DNA of 64,000 nt from Arthrobacter sp. Soil763 (GTDB lineage Bacteria > Actinomycetota > Actinomycetes > Actinomycetales > Micrococcaceae), in assembly GCF_001428365.1 (NCBI RefSeq), contig NZ_LMSH01000002.1, positions 682,132 to 746,131 on the forward strand. Reading direction: 5' to 3'. Below, one piece after another: positions 24,678 through 32,648 of the stretch (the stretch's first letter is position 1; the number at the start of each line of letters is the position of its first letter). Under the pieces are notes generated by a model, which was not told the DNA's origin, searched no databases, and worked only from the letters and a program-made list of their open reading frames with translations. Both the position numbers and the translations under genes were made by a program.

Positions 24678-25283
24678 ATGAAGGCAGATCCAAACAAGTC
24701 CGGCGACGTCAACGCTGAACTGCCGACCGAAGACCCGACTGGACAGGACCCCGCAGCGGCAGATCCTGCTGCGGATGTAAAGCTGCAACTCCAGCTGGCC
24801 ATCTTTGAGGTCAGCAAGGACTCCAAAGGAAAAAGCCTCGGCGAGATCACCGAAAGCCTGCGTTCTGCTATCGCCTCCCGTGGAGTGGAGGAACCGCCAT
24901 TGACCTGGCTGGAATCTGTGGCCTCCTCAGCGTTCTATGGTGAGCCCTACATCATAGATTTCCCCACAGCGGTGGCGGCAGATGCGGCCGTGCCCGCCCC
25001 GAATGAAGCAGTCAGGAAGCGCCTCGCGTCCCGCCGAAAACTCCGCGCGGAGCAGCTTCCGGCGGAGATCTTTCCCTCTGCGTCCGAGTGGAACGTGCCG
25101 GACGGGGAAACCCGCGGCGGCGCTGGCCCGGGCAAGGCTCCGCGGTCAATGAAGGGGTCTGTGATCCTGGGTGTCATTGGCGCCGTCATCGCGGCGACGA
25201 TAGTGGTCGTCCAGTCTGCCCGCACATCCAGTCGCCGTGGGACATCCCTGCCGACGCGGTCCATCAAAGGGCAGCACCGCTAG
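24678..25283 (+). CDS. Hypothetical protein with C-terminal membrane helix
   Basis: 201 residues. The acidic, Pro/Ala-rich N-terminus (about 1-35) is followed by a folded stretch (LQLAIFEVSKDSKGKSLGEI then RSAIASRGVEEPPLTWLESV) resembling a short winged-helix-like domain. A linker precedes one helix (SVILGVIGAVIAATIVVV, about 159-177) and a basic tail. It would be tail-anchored with the N-terminus in the cytoplasm. ATG at 24678 follows AAAGGAA. No family recognised. Confidence 0.6.
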   Translation: MKADPNKSGDVNAELPTEDPTGQDPAAADPAADVKLQLQLAIFEVSKDSKGKSLGEITESLRSAIASRGVEEPPLTWLESVASSAFYGEPYIIDFPTAVAADAAVPAPNEAVRKRLASRRKLRAEQLPAEIFPSASEWNVPDGETRGGAGPGKAPRSMKGSVILGVIGAVIAATIVVVQSARTSSRRGTSLPTRSIKGQHR

Positions 25284-25358
25284 AGCAGCGAAGCGCCCGG
25301 CGCGAAGTACGCCGGGGCCGCTCTCTTTCAGCGTCCGATCTCCGGGATGGTGCCGGCG

Positions 25359-25913
25359 TCAGTCCCCGGGAAGGGTGCAGATGTGCCCGTCGGGGTCGAC
25401 CGGGTAACCGCACAGCGGGCACGTCGGACGCCCGGCGCCCACAATTTCGCGGGTTCGCTGGGCGAAGGCCCGGGCGGTACCGACAGGAATCCGCACCAGC
25501 AGCATTTCGGAGTCCCCGGCGCCGTCCTGGTCCAGTGACCCGTCGTCCTCATCAGCCTCGACATCAGTGATGGGTTGGGCCTCAATGACGACCTGGACCG
25601 TCGTCGGGTCCCAGCCCAAACTCATTGCGCCGACGCGAAACTGCTCCTGGACGGCCTCAAGCGGGTCGTTGTCGACAAGTTCAAGGGGAGTACCCGCGGG
25701 AACGCTGAAAGGGTTGCCCTCGACCGTGCTGAGCTGGTCGAGAATCTCGTCGATCTTCTCGGCGAGCAGAGCGGACTGCTGCTTCTCCATTGCAACGCTG
25801 ACGACCTTGGCCCCGGCCCGCACCTGCAGGTAGAACGTCCGCGACCCCGGAACGCCGATAGTGCCAACGACGACCCGATCAGGCCAGTCGAACTCGTGAA
25901 CACGGGAAGGCAT
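25359..25913 (-). CDS. DUF3090 family protein
   Basis: 184 residues. The opening HEFDWPDRVVVGTIGVPGSRT then FYLQVRAGAKVVSVAMEKQQ is diagnostic of DUF3090, found mainly in actinobacteria beside a histidine phosphatase and mycothiol genes. The C-terminus has a zinc-ribbon-like CPLCGYPVDPDGHIC. Here the usual neighbours are absent from the window. A TAAAAT box lies 6 nt before the ATG, so the mRNA is probably leaderless. Function unknown. Confidence 0.85.
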   Translation of the reverse strand: MPSRVHEFDWPDRVVVGTIGVPGSRTFYLQVRAGAKVVSVAMEKQQSALLAEKIDEILDQLSTVEGNPFSVPAGTPLELVDNDPLEAVQEQFRVGAMSLGWDPTTVQVVIEAQPITDVEADEDDGSLDQDGAGDSEMLLVRIPVGTARAFAQRTREIVGAGRPTCPLCGYPVDPDGHICTLPGD

Positions 25914-25919
25914 GTCAAT

Positions 25920-25925
25920 ATTTTA
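25920..25925 (-). promoter_or_regulatory. -10 box TAAAAT, leaderless promoter of the DUF3090 gene
   Basis: On the minus strand TAAAAT, 6 nt (ATTGAC), then ATG at 25913. Close to the consensus TATAAT and with the spacing seen at other starts in the window. Confidence 0.5.
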
Positions 25926-26027
25926 GGCACACTGGGGTCGGGGCGCCCTGCTTGCGCCGCGGCAACGCGACGAGGGGCATGGTCGGCCCGTCGCCCGCTG
26001 CCGCTTTGTGGGCGCGTCCGGACCTTG

Positions 26028-26984
26028 TTAGTCCTCGTACAGGGCGATGAAGCGGCCAACCACGCCGCCCTTGCGGAGCTTGGCGATGGCGTCCGGGATG
26101 TCCGCCTGCGTGATCAGGTTCATCGGCGGGTTCAACTCGCCCGACTTCATGAGCGCGTAGAGCTGCTCCAGGTCTTCCTTGGTGCCGGACTTGGATCCCT
26201 TGATGGAGAGCTGGTTGACGATCAGGGGATAGGTGTTGATGGTCGATTCGAGGCGACCCATGCCTACCTGGACCAGGGTGCCGAACTCGGCCAGGGTCTC
26301 AATCGCGTCCGCGGTCGTTGTGCCGAAGCCGGCATAGTCGACAATCAGGTCGAGCTTCTTGTCCTTGAATGCGGTGATGGAATCGGCCACACCGGCCAGG
26401 CCGATTTCGTCGGCCAGCTTCTGGGTCTCGGGGTTAACTTCCGCGCCGTAAACCTCCGCGCCGGCCAGGACGGCAACGCGGGCGCCGATATAGCCAAGGC
26501 CGCCCAGGCCGATGACACCGACCTTCATGCCTGCCTTGGCCCCGCCCACGGCCATGATTGCGTGGTACGAGGTGAGTCCGGCATCCGTGGCCATGGCGCC
26601 GAGGTCAAAGGGCACCTCGTCGGGGAGTCTTACCAAGTTGTCGTCGGTGGCGAGCAGTTTCGGGGCGAACCCTCCGTCCCATTTGCCGTAGCCGAGGGCA
26701 TCACCATCGCTCATCACGGGGGAGAGGCCCACCCGGTCGCCGACCTTCCAGTGCTCCATGCCGTCGCCGACTTCAGTGATGATGCCGGCGTTCTCGTGGC
26801 CCATGGTGCGCGGCAGCGCCGGAAACAACGGCATCCAGCCGGCGTCGTCGAGAGCGGTGACGTCAGAGTGGCACACTCCGGCAGCCTTCACGCCGACCAC
26901 GACCTGGCCCGGGCCGGCGGTCGGTTCGGGCACTTCGTTGAGCTCGAGCGGGTTGTTGGTGCCGGTGAACTGCCATGCCTTCAT
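26028..26984 (-). CDS. Zinc-type alcohol dehydrogenase (MDR), lacking the structural-zinc loop
   Basis: 318 residues. Catalytic zinc ligands are visible in AGVCHSDVTALDD (Cys about 37) and MGHENAGIITEVG (His-Glu about 62-63). The NAD(P) Rossmann motif is GVIGLGGLGYIGARVAVLAG (about 155-174). The usual four-cysteine structural zinc lobe is replaced by SPVMSDGDALGYGKWDGGF without cysteines, so the protein is about 20 residues short. Substrate unknown; NAD(P)-dependent oxidation of an alcohol is likely. A palindrome lies 30 bp upstream of the start. Confidence 0.8.
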   Translation of the reverse strand: MKAWQFTGTNNPLELNEVPEPTAGPGQVVVGVKAAGVCHSDVTALDDAGWMPLFPALPRTMGHENAGIITEVGDGMEHWKVGDRVGLSPVMSDGDALGYGKWDGGFAPKLLATDDNLVRLPDEVPFDLGAMATDAGLTSYHAIMAVGGAKAGMKVGVIGLGGLGYIGARVAVLAGAEVYGAEVNPETQKLADEIGLAGVADSITAFKDKKLDLIVDYAGFGTTTADAIETLAEFGTLVQVGMGRLESTINTYPLIVNQLSIKGSKSGTKEDLEQLYALMKSGELNPPMNLITQADIPDAIAKLRKGGVVGRFIALYED

Positions 26985-27013
26985 GGGGGCATCTCCTTAG
27001 GTCCGATTCCGAG

Positions 27014-27031
27014 TGCATGTATTTGCATGCA
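27014..27031. promoter_or_regulatory. Palindrome upstream of the alcohol dehydrogenase gene
   Basis: TGCATG, 6 bp, CATGCA: a candidate regulator-binding site 30 bp before the dehydrogenase ATG at 26984. The 140 bp beyond it towards the TetR gene hold no gene. Confidence 0.35.
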
Positions 27032-27171
27032 TTTTCAGCCTACGCCTGTGATGCTGGCATATGCCCCCCAGTGTGACGAGGCTCATGGAGGCCCCGCAAG
27101 AGGCCTGGAACGGCGGAAGAGAGTCGAGCGGAGCGGGTGATCCGCCCCGTCCGGTGTGCACTGCGGCTGAA

Positions 27172-27768
27172 CTACCGCCCGGCTTCGGCGGCCTGGCGCT
27201 CTGCCGCGAAGGGGCCGAGCAGTGTCTTGAGGTGGGCGTGTACCTGCGCCACTGTTTGACCGGATTCGAGCATGCGGGTGCCGGCGTGGACGACGGCGTT
27301 GATCATCTCGGCGACTGACTCGGCGTCCGCAACCCCGAGGTCGGTGAGTGTCGCAATCAGCGGTTCCTGCAGCTGGCGGTGCATCCGGGTGGCCTGCTCG
27401 TCGAGTTCGGCGCCGGGAGCCAGTGCAGCCAGCGCTGCTCCAACGGCGTGTGCTCCTTCGGCGACCAGGTCAACGTTGGCCGTCGCGTAGGCAAGGATCC
27501 GGTCCGCCTCGGTGGGGGCATCCGCCATGGCGCCGGTGACGCGCTCGGTCCAGCGCGGGAAAATGTCACGGACCAGGGCCTGGAGCAGGTCCTGCCGGGA
27601 ATCGAAGTACTGGTAAACGCTGGGCCTTGAAAGCCCTGCCCGCACGGCCACCTCGGCCATGGTCGGCGCTTCCGACGTTTCCTGCAGCAGTTCGTGGGCA
27701 GCATCCAGCAGTGCGCGCTCCTGTGCGGCGCGGTGTTCCGCGACGGTGGCTGCACTGATTCTGGGCAT
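27172..27768 (-). CDS. TetR family regulator of the ABC operon
   Basis: 198 residues. The HTH is APTMAEVAVRAGLSRPSVYQ then YFDSRQDLLQALV (about 34-66), with a ligand domain of no recognised type. It lies 101 bp downstream of the ATPase gene on the same strand and has its own ribosome-binding site (AAAGGATC). It may be the last gene of the permease-ATPase operon, whose upstream twin palindrome is a fitting operator. Alternatively it controls the dehydrogenase downstream. Confidence 0.8.
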   Translation of the reverse strand: MPRISAATVAEHRAAQERALLDAAHELLQETSEAPTMAEVAVRAGLSRPSVYQYFDSRQDLLQALVRDIFPRWTERVTGAMADAPTEADRILAYATANVDLVAEGAHAVGAALAALAPGAELDEQATRMHRQLQEPLIATLTDLGVADAESVAEMINAVVHAGTRMLESGQTVAQVHAHLKTLLGPFAAERQAAEAGR

Positions 27769-27869
27769 TGCGGGATCCTTTGATGCTGAGTTGGCCTGAG
27801 CTTCAAGAATACGGCGCGAGACGGCGGCCCGCTGGGCAGGCCGCCGTCGTCGTACCCGAAGCGTGGAGG

Positions 27870-28601
27870 CTAGCGCACCGGGGCAGGGGCTCCCAGGCGG
27901 CCATCGACCATCTCGGCGACGCGGTCGCAGTAGCCGAGGACATCGTGGTCGTGGGTCACCATGACTGTGGCGACGCCGTGCTCGTGGCTTTGCCGGGCGA
28001 GCAGTTCCACGACTTCGCGGCTGCGGGCCCGGTCCAGGGAAGCGGTCGGTTCATCCACGAGGAGGAGTTTCGCCCCGGAGACGAGTGCCCGCGCGATGCC
28101 GACGCGTTGCCGTTCGCCGCCGGAGAGCTGTGCGGGGCGGTTGGCGGCACGGTGGGCCATGCCAACGGATTCCAGCAAGACGGCCGGGTCGAAATTCTTC
28201 GGTCCGCCCGCGAGCCGGTTGACCAGCCGGAGCTGGTCCGCCGCCGTGAGCGCCGGGATGAGGTTGCCGGACTGAAAAACGAAGCCAATGTTCGCCAGCC
28301 GGAACGCGGCGCGTTTGCCCCGGCTCAACTGGGAGAGATCCTGGCCGTTGATGCTGACCGTTCCGGAATCCGGGGAGGCGAGGGCGCCGGCGACGGCGAG
28401 CAGTGAGGATTTGCCGGACCCGGACGGCCCGACGATGGCCAGAAATTCCCCCGGGGCAACGTCGAGGCTGACGTCGTCCAGGGCCTTCACCTTGGTGTCA
28501 CCGTCGCCGAGTTCCATCACTGCGTGGCGGATGGACAGGCCGGCGGGTCCGGGTGCGTCGGCGGTGCGGGCGCCGGCTGACGTGAACGTGGGGTTGGTCA
28601 T
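27870..28601 (-). CDS. ABC transporter ATPase, LolD/MacB type
   Basis: 243 residues. Walker [11 protein letters not shown] (about 57-66), signature LSGGERQRVGIARAL (about 158), Walker B LLLVDEPTASLD and H-loop VTHDHD are intact. The long D-loop region and SLDRARSREVVELL are typical of the MacB/LolD/FtsE group that pairs with FtsX-like permeases. Its start overlaps the permease stop by ATGA, so translation is coupled. Probably exports or senses a peptide, lipid or drug; substrate unknown. Confidence 0.85.
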   Translation of the reverse strand: MTNPTFTSAGARTADAPGPAGLSIRHAVMELGDGDTKVKALDDVSLDVAPGEFLAIVGPSGSGKSSLLAVAGALASPDSGTVSINGQDLSQLSRGKRAAFRLANIGFVFQSGNLIPALTAADQLRLVNRLAGGPKNFDPAVLLESVGMAHRAANRPAQLSGGERQRVGIARALVSGAKLLLVDEPTASLDRARSREVVELLARQSHEHGVATVMVTHDHDVLGYCDRVAEMVDGRLGAPAPVR

Positions 28602-29740
28602 CGCTGTCCTCCAAGGGCGTTGAGCGGGTCGATGCGGGAAATGCGCACCACGGCCACGGCGGCGCCGATCAGGCCCAGTCCAATGGTGAGGGCGGTGGCG
28701 ATGGCGATCGGTGCGGCCTCAAGCGCGAACGGCATGGCGTCGGGCATGGCGGCACCGAGCCCGAGGCCGGCGGCCACGCCCAGCGCGGTAAAGCCCACCA
28801 GCAGGATGGCGGCCTGGGCCAGCCCGTCCCGCAGCAGGTAGCTCGTTGAAGCTCCGATGGCCCGCAGTACGGAGATTTCGTGCTTGCGCTGGATCGTCCA
28901 GACGGTGAAGAACGCGCCGACCACGAGAGCGCAGATCGCGTAGAGGAACACCTGGATCATGCTCAGGGTCATGGTCTCGGCCTCGTAGCCCGGCGACGCG
29001 TTGAAGGCGGCGGACAGGGACTTGCTGGACGTCCCGGCCGTCGTGTCGCCGGCGGCAAGATCCAGCTTGGTGCCGGGTTCCGCCTGGACGGCCACGACGC
29101 TGGCGGTATCAAAGCTGAGCGCGGACAACTGCGCGCTGCTCGGTGTGCCGGGGGCGGCCTGGCCGGAGGCGATCAGCTGCCAGGTTTTCAAGGGCAGGTA
29201 GGCGACGTCGACGTGCCCGAACGTGGCCTGACCTTCGGTGAAGCCGACAACCTTGAGTTTCGTGCCGATCCGGTCCAGGGTCACGACCGTGCCGAGGTCG
29301 ATGCCTTCAGCCTTTGCGGTCGAAGACACGACAATGCCGTCAGCGGCCCCGAGGGCGGTGCCGGCAGAGCGGGACGGTTCCAGGAAGGATCCGGGCTCGA
29401 CGCCGAAAAGCGTGAGGTCGATCTGCTTGCCGGAATCGGTGGTGGCATTGGCCATGCCAACGCCCATCTTCTCCGCCGCGGCCACGCCGGCCGTGCCGCG
29501 CCAGGCGTTGAGCTGTTGGTCATCGATCACGGAGCGGGAAAATGCGTTGTCGGTTTTCGTGCCCTGGTCGAAGGCGAAGGCGGTCACGGGCATCGACTTG
29601 AGGCCGGACACGCCATCGTTGACGAGGCCTGAGGACAGGCCGGAGAGCATCACCATCAGGACGGCGATAAGGGCGATGACACCGCCCATCAGGCTGAAGC
29701 GGCCACGCGCGAAGATCAGTTCGCGGAGTGCAAGGAACAT
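28598..29740 (-). CDS. ABC transporter permease, FtsX-like
   Basis: 380 residues. The MacB-type topology is clear: one N-terminal helix (about 15-37), a large extracytoplasmic domain (about 40-240), and three C-terminal helices (about 255-278, 300-325, 340-365). The last loop carries ISRIDPLNALGGQR, the usual C-terminal FtsX ending. The ATG at 29740 opens FLALRELIFARGRFSLMGG; the upstream open stretch to 29797 runs into the operator. First gene of a permease-ATPase(-TetR) operon. Confidence 0.85.
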   Translation of the reverse strand: MFLALRELIFARGRFSLMGGVIALIAVLMVMLSGLSSGLVNDGVSGLKSMPVTAFAFDQGTKTDNAFSRSVIDDQQLNAWRGTAGVAAAEKMGVGMANATTDSGKQIDLTLFGVEPGSFLEPSRSAGTALGAADGIVVSSTAKAEGIDLGTVVTLDRIGTKLKVVGFTEGQATFGHVDVAYLPLKTWQLIASGQAAPGTPSSAQLSALSFDTASVVAVQAEPGTKLDLAAGDTTAGTSSKSLSAAFNASPGYEAETMTLSMIQVFLYAICALVVGAFFTVWTIQRKHEISVLRAIGASTSYLLRDGLAQAAILLVGFTALGVAAGLGLGAAMPDAMPFALEAAPIAIATALTIGLGLIGAAVAVVRISRIDPLNALGGQR

Positions 29741-29779
29741 TGGGGGTCCTAGGTTGGGTGGAGTAAGTGGAAAGAGATG

Positions 29780-29816
29780 CTGACGCGCTGTCAGCATCTT
29801 TCTGACAGCATGTCAG
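29780..29816. promoter_or_regulatory. Twin-palindrome operator of the ABC operon
   Basis: CTGACGCGCTGTCAG (29780-29794) and CTGACAGCATGTCAG (29802-29816) are 15-bp palindromes with CTGAC/GTCAG arms, 22 bp centre to centre, i.e. about two helical turns. They sit 40-76 bp upstream of the permease ATG. TetR dimers commonly bind pairs of such sites. Confidence 0.65.
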
Positions 29817-29909
29817 CAAAGCGCGGAGGTGGCAAATTCCCGCCCTGCCGCCGGCGAATTGGCCTTCGGATGGTCTTGCGCCGCCGCGGTGCCCCTGCCC
29901 AAAATCACC

Positions 29910-30350
29910 ATGGAGACTCTTCGATTCAGCGTCGATGTCGACGCTCCCGCGCAGCACGTCTGGAATGTCATGCTCGGTCTCGACACCTACCGGGAGTGGG
30001 CCAGTACCTTCCGCGAGGGATCGACCTATCAGGGCGGTTGGAACGAGGGTGACGAGATCCGTTTCCTCGGCCCGGACGACGTCGGAACCTTGGGCGGCCT
30101 CTTAGGTACCGTCGTTGAAAACCGGCCCCACGAGTTCGTGTCAATCCGCTATTTGGGCAGTATCGAGAACGGCGCCGAGAACCGTGGGGGACCGGCCGCC
30201 GGACTCCACGAAAATTACACATTCAGCCAGGCCGGCGGCGTGACGACACTCGTTGTAGAGCTTGAGGTGCCCGACGAGTGGGCCGACGACATGCGCGGCA
30301 TGTGGTCGGGGGCGATCATCGCAATCAAGCGGATGGCGGAGCGGACTTAG
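29910..30350 (+). CDS. SRPBCC (START-like) domain protein
   Basis: 146 residues. METLRFSVDVDAPAQHVWNVMLG is the usual first strand and helix of a SRPBCC hydrophobic-pocket domain. ITLVV-like strands and a final long helix (WADDMRGMWSGAIIAIKRMAE) complete it. The ATG at 29910 is chosen because the domain begins there; the frame is open to 29829. It may bind or transform a small hydrophobic molecule. After it, 30351-30683 (333 bp) holds no convincing gene, only the upstream region of the peptide-binding lipoprotein. Confidence 0.75.
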   Translation: METLRFSVDVDAPAQHVWNVMLGLDTYREWASTFREGSTYQGGWNEGDEIRFLGPDDVGTLGGLLGTVVENRPHEFVSIRYLGSIENGAENRGGPAAGLHENYTFSQAGGVTTLVVELEVPDEWADDMRGMWSGAIIAIKRMAERT

Positions 30351-30683
30351 GGCGACGCTGCATCCTGGCCGGCCGACCGGTAATGGCCGATTAACTCGAA
30401 ATCATCCAATTCTCAGGGATGGCGGGGTTTTGATGCCTGGCGCTTTTATCTTGGTGTCCGTCATCCGTCAATGAATTTAGGTAAATTAAGTCGCCGTCCC
30501 GCACCAATTGTTGCAGCTCGATAACGAACTTTATTCACGGTCAACTTTCGTGCCCTTCCGCCCTGCCGGGGGTTTACGCTTCATGCCATGTGAGACGCAC
30601 CACACTGCCGCTGGGGGAGTGTGGACGTCCTTCTGGTGCCGTTGGCGCCGGTCTCATCCACACCACAGAAACAAGGAGGCGGA

Positions 30684-32465
30684 ATGCGATTCGGTCGTAT
30701 TTCCAAAGCAGTGGGGGTCGCGGCAGCAGCAGCACTCGCACTGAGCGCTTGCGCGGGCAACAGTGGCGGGTCAACCCCGTCGTCCGCAGCGGCAGCAGCC
30801 AAATCAGGCGGATCGGCAACAGTCGTGGAGGTGAACGCGTTCAACACGTTCAACCCCAACACCGCCGATGGCAACACTGACATCAACTCCAAGGTCAGCT
30901 ACGCCACCCACTCCGGGTTCTTCTACATCGACAACAAGCTGAACGTTGTACGCAACGAAAAGTTCGGCAAGATGGAAAAGGTCTCAGACAACCCGCTGAC
31001 GGTGAAGTACACCATCAACGACGGCGTTAAGTGGTCCGACGGCACCCCCGTCTCGGCAGCCGACCTGGTGCTGCAGTGGGCGGCGTTCTCCGGCTACTAC
31101 AACGACGCCGACGCAGAGGGCAAGAAGGGTACGACCTACTTCTCCTACGCAGGCGACCCGACCGGCCTGGCCCTCACCGACTTCCCTGAACTCGGCGACG
31201 ACAACCGCTCCATCACCCTGAAGTACTCGAAGCCGTTCGCCGACTGGGAGATCGCCCTCGGCGGCCCCGGCATCGACATCCCGGCTCACGTCCTCGCCAA
31301 GAAGGCCGGCCTGGCCGACGCCAAGGCGTTCGTTGACATGATCAAGGGCATGCCGCGCGGCGACGCCAAGAGCCCGAAGCCTGCCAACAAGCAGCTCAAG
31401 GCCATGGCGGACATGTGGAACACCGGCTTCGACACCAAGACGCTGCCGGCCGATCCGAGCCTCTTCCTCTCCAACGGCCCTTACGTCGTCAAGGCGATGA
31501 ACCAGGACCAGTCCCTGACCATGGTCAAGAACAAGGACTACAACTGGGGCCCGGAAGCCAAGCTCGACGAAATCACCGTCCGCTACATCGGTGAGGCTCC
31601 CGCCCAGGTCCAGGCGCTGAAGAACGGCGAAGCCGACATCATCGCCCCGCAGGCCTCCGCCGACACGGTGGAGCAGCTCAAGGCCCTCGAAAGCCAGGGC
31701 GTCACGGTCGAGGTGGGCAACCAGCTCTCCTACGACCACATCGACCTGAACTACAGCGGCCCGTTCGCTGACAAGAACGTCCGCGAAGCCTTCATGAAGA
31801 CGGTTCCGCGCAAGGACATCGTGGACAAGATCGTGAAGAAGCTTGACGAAAACGCCAAGCCGCTGGACTCCCAGCTCTTCGTCCCGGACCAGGCCAAGTA
31901 CGCCGACTCCGTCAAGGACAACGGTTCTTCCGCCTACCAGGATGTTGACATCGAGGGCGCCAAGAAGCTGCTCAACGGTGCCACGCCGTCGGTCCGCATC
32001 ATGTACAACAAGGACAACCCCAACCGTGTTGACGCCTTCTCCCTGATCCGCGAGTCCGCCGGCAAGGCAGGCTTCAAGGTCGTCGACGGCGGCCTCGGCA
32101 AGTCCGACTGGGGCAAGGCCCTCGGTGACGGCAGCTACGACGCCACCATCTTCGGCTGGATCAACTCGGGCGTCGGCGTCTCCGGCGTGCCGCAGATCTT
32201 CAAGTCCGGCAACGACTCGAACTTCAACAAGTTCAGCGACCCGGAAGCCGACAAGCTGATGGAAGAGCTCATCGTCACCACCGACAAGGCCAAGCAGGAT
32301 GACCTCATCCAGCAGATCGATAAGAAGATCTGGGCCTCCGCCTACGGCCTGCCGCTGTTCCAGGCAGTGGGTGTGGACGCGTACAGCGACCGCATCACCG
32401 GCGTGAAGTACATGCCGAACCAGACCGGTGTCTGGTGGAACTTCTGGGAGTGGGCTCAGAAGTAG
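30684..32465 (+). CDS. Oligopeptide-type ABC transporter binding lipoprotein (system 1)
   Basis: 593 residues. Signal peptide with lipobox LSAC (Cys about 23) then a Ser/Ala linker. The SBP_bac_5 domain contains VKYTINDGVKWSDGTPVSAADLV, the family signature, and ends VWWNFWEWAQK. It should capture peptides outside the membrane. ATG at 30684 has an AAGGAGG site. A hairpin separates it from the permease genes, which would favour excess binding protein. Confidence 0.9.
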   Translation: MRFGRISKAVGVAAAAALALSACAGNSGGSTPSSAAAAAKSGGSATVVEVNAFNTFNPNTADGNTDINSKVSYATHSGFFYIDNKLNVVRNEKFGKMEKVSDNPLTVKYTINDGVKWSDGTPVSAADLVLQWAAFSGYYNDADAEGKKGTTYFSYAGDPTGLALTDFPELGDDNRSITLKYSKPFADWEIALGGPGIDIPAHVLAKKAGLADAKAFVDMIKGMPRGDAKSPKPANKQLKAMADMWNTGFDTKTLPADPSLFLSNGPYVVKAMNQDQSLTMVKNKDYNWGPEAKLDEITVRYIGEAPAQVQALKNGEADIIAPQASADTVEQLKALESQGVTVEVGNQLSYDHIDLNYSGPFADKNVREAFMKTVPRKDIVDKIVKKLDENAKPLDSQLFVPDQAKYADSVKDNGSSAYQDVDIEGAKKLLNGATPSVRIMYNKDNPNRVDAFSLIRESAGKAGFKVVDGGLGKSDWGKALGDGSYDATIFGWINSGVGVSGVPQIFKSGNDSNFNKFSDPEADKLMEELIVTTDKAKQDDLIQQIDKKIWASAYGLPLFQAVGVDAYSDRITGVKYMPNQTGVWWNFWEWAQK

Positions 32466-32496
32466 CCCGCCACCGCAAGTGACACTTAGCTAGCTG

Positions 32497-32534
32497 AAGG
32501 CGTCGGGACCACGGCTTTACGGTCCCGACGCCTT
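32497..32534 (+). terminator. Hairpin between binding-protein and permease genes (system 1)
   Basis: A 14-bp perfect stem (AAGGCGTCGGGACC with GGTCCCGACGCCTT) around a 10-nt loop, then TCT. It lies 31 nt after the lipoprotein stop and 115 nt before the permease start, so it is likely a partial terminator that lets some transcripts continue. Confidence 0.6.
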
Positions 32535-32648
32535 TCTAGCGACCCTCCCCGGCGATGCATGGCGCGGCCGCATCAACCGGGGGATCCGGCCTAACTCTGC
32601 GACCGGTCCGGGCGATCCCTGGGCCCGAATACCGAGGTTCTATTCCCC

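Noticed and set aside
25575..27140. 521-codon + strand ORF across DUF3090 and the dehydrogenase
   Set aside because: It spans two real genes on the other strand and has shadow-like composition.
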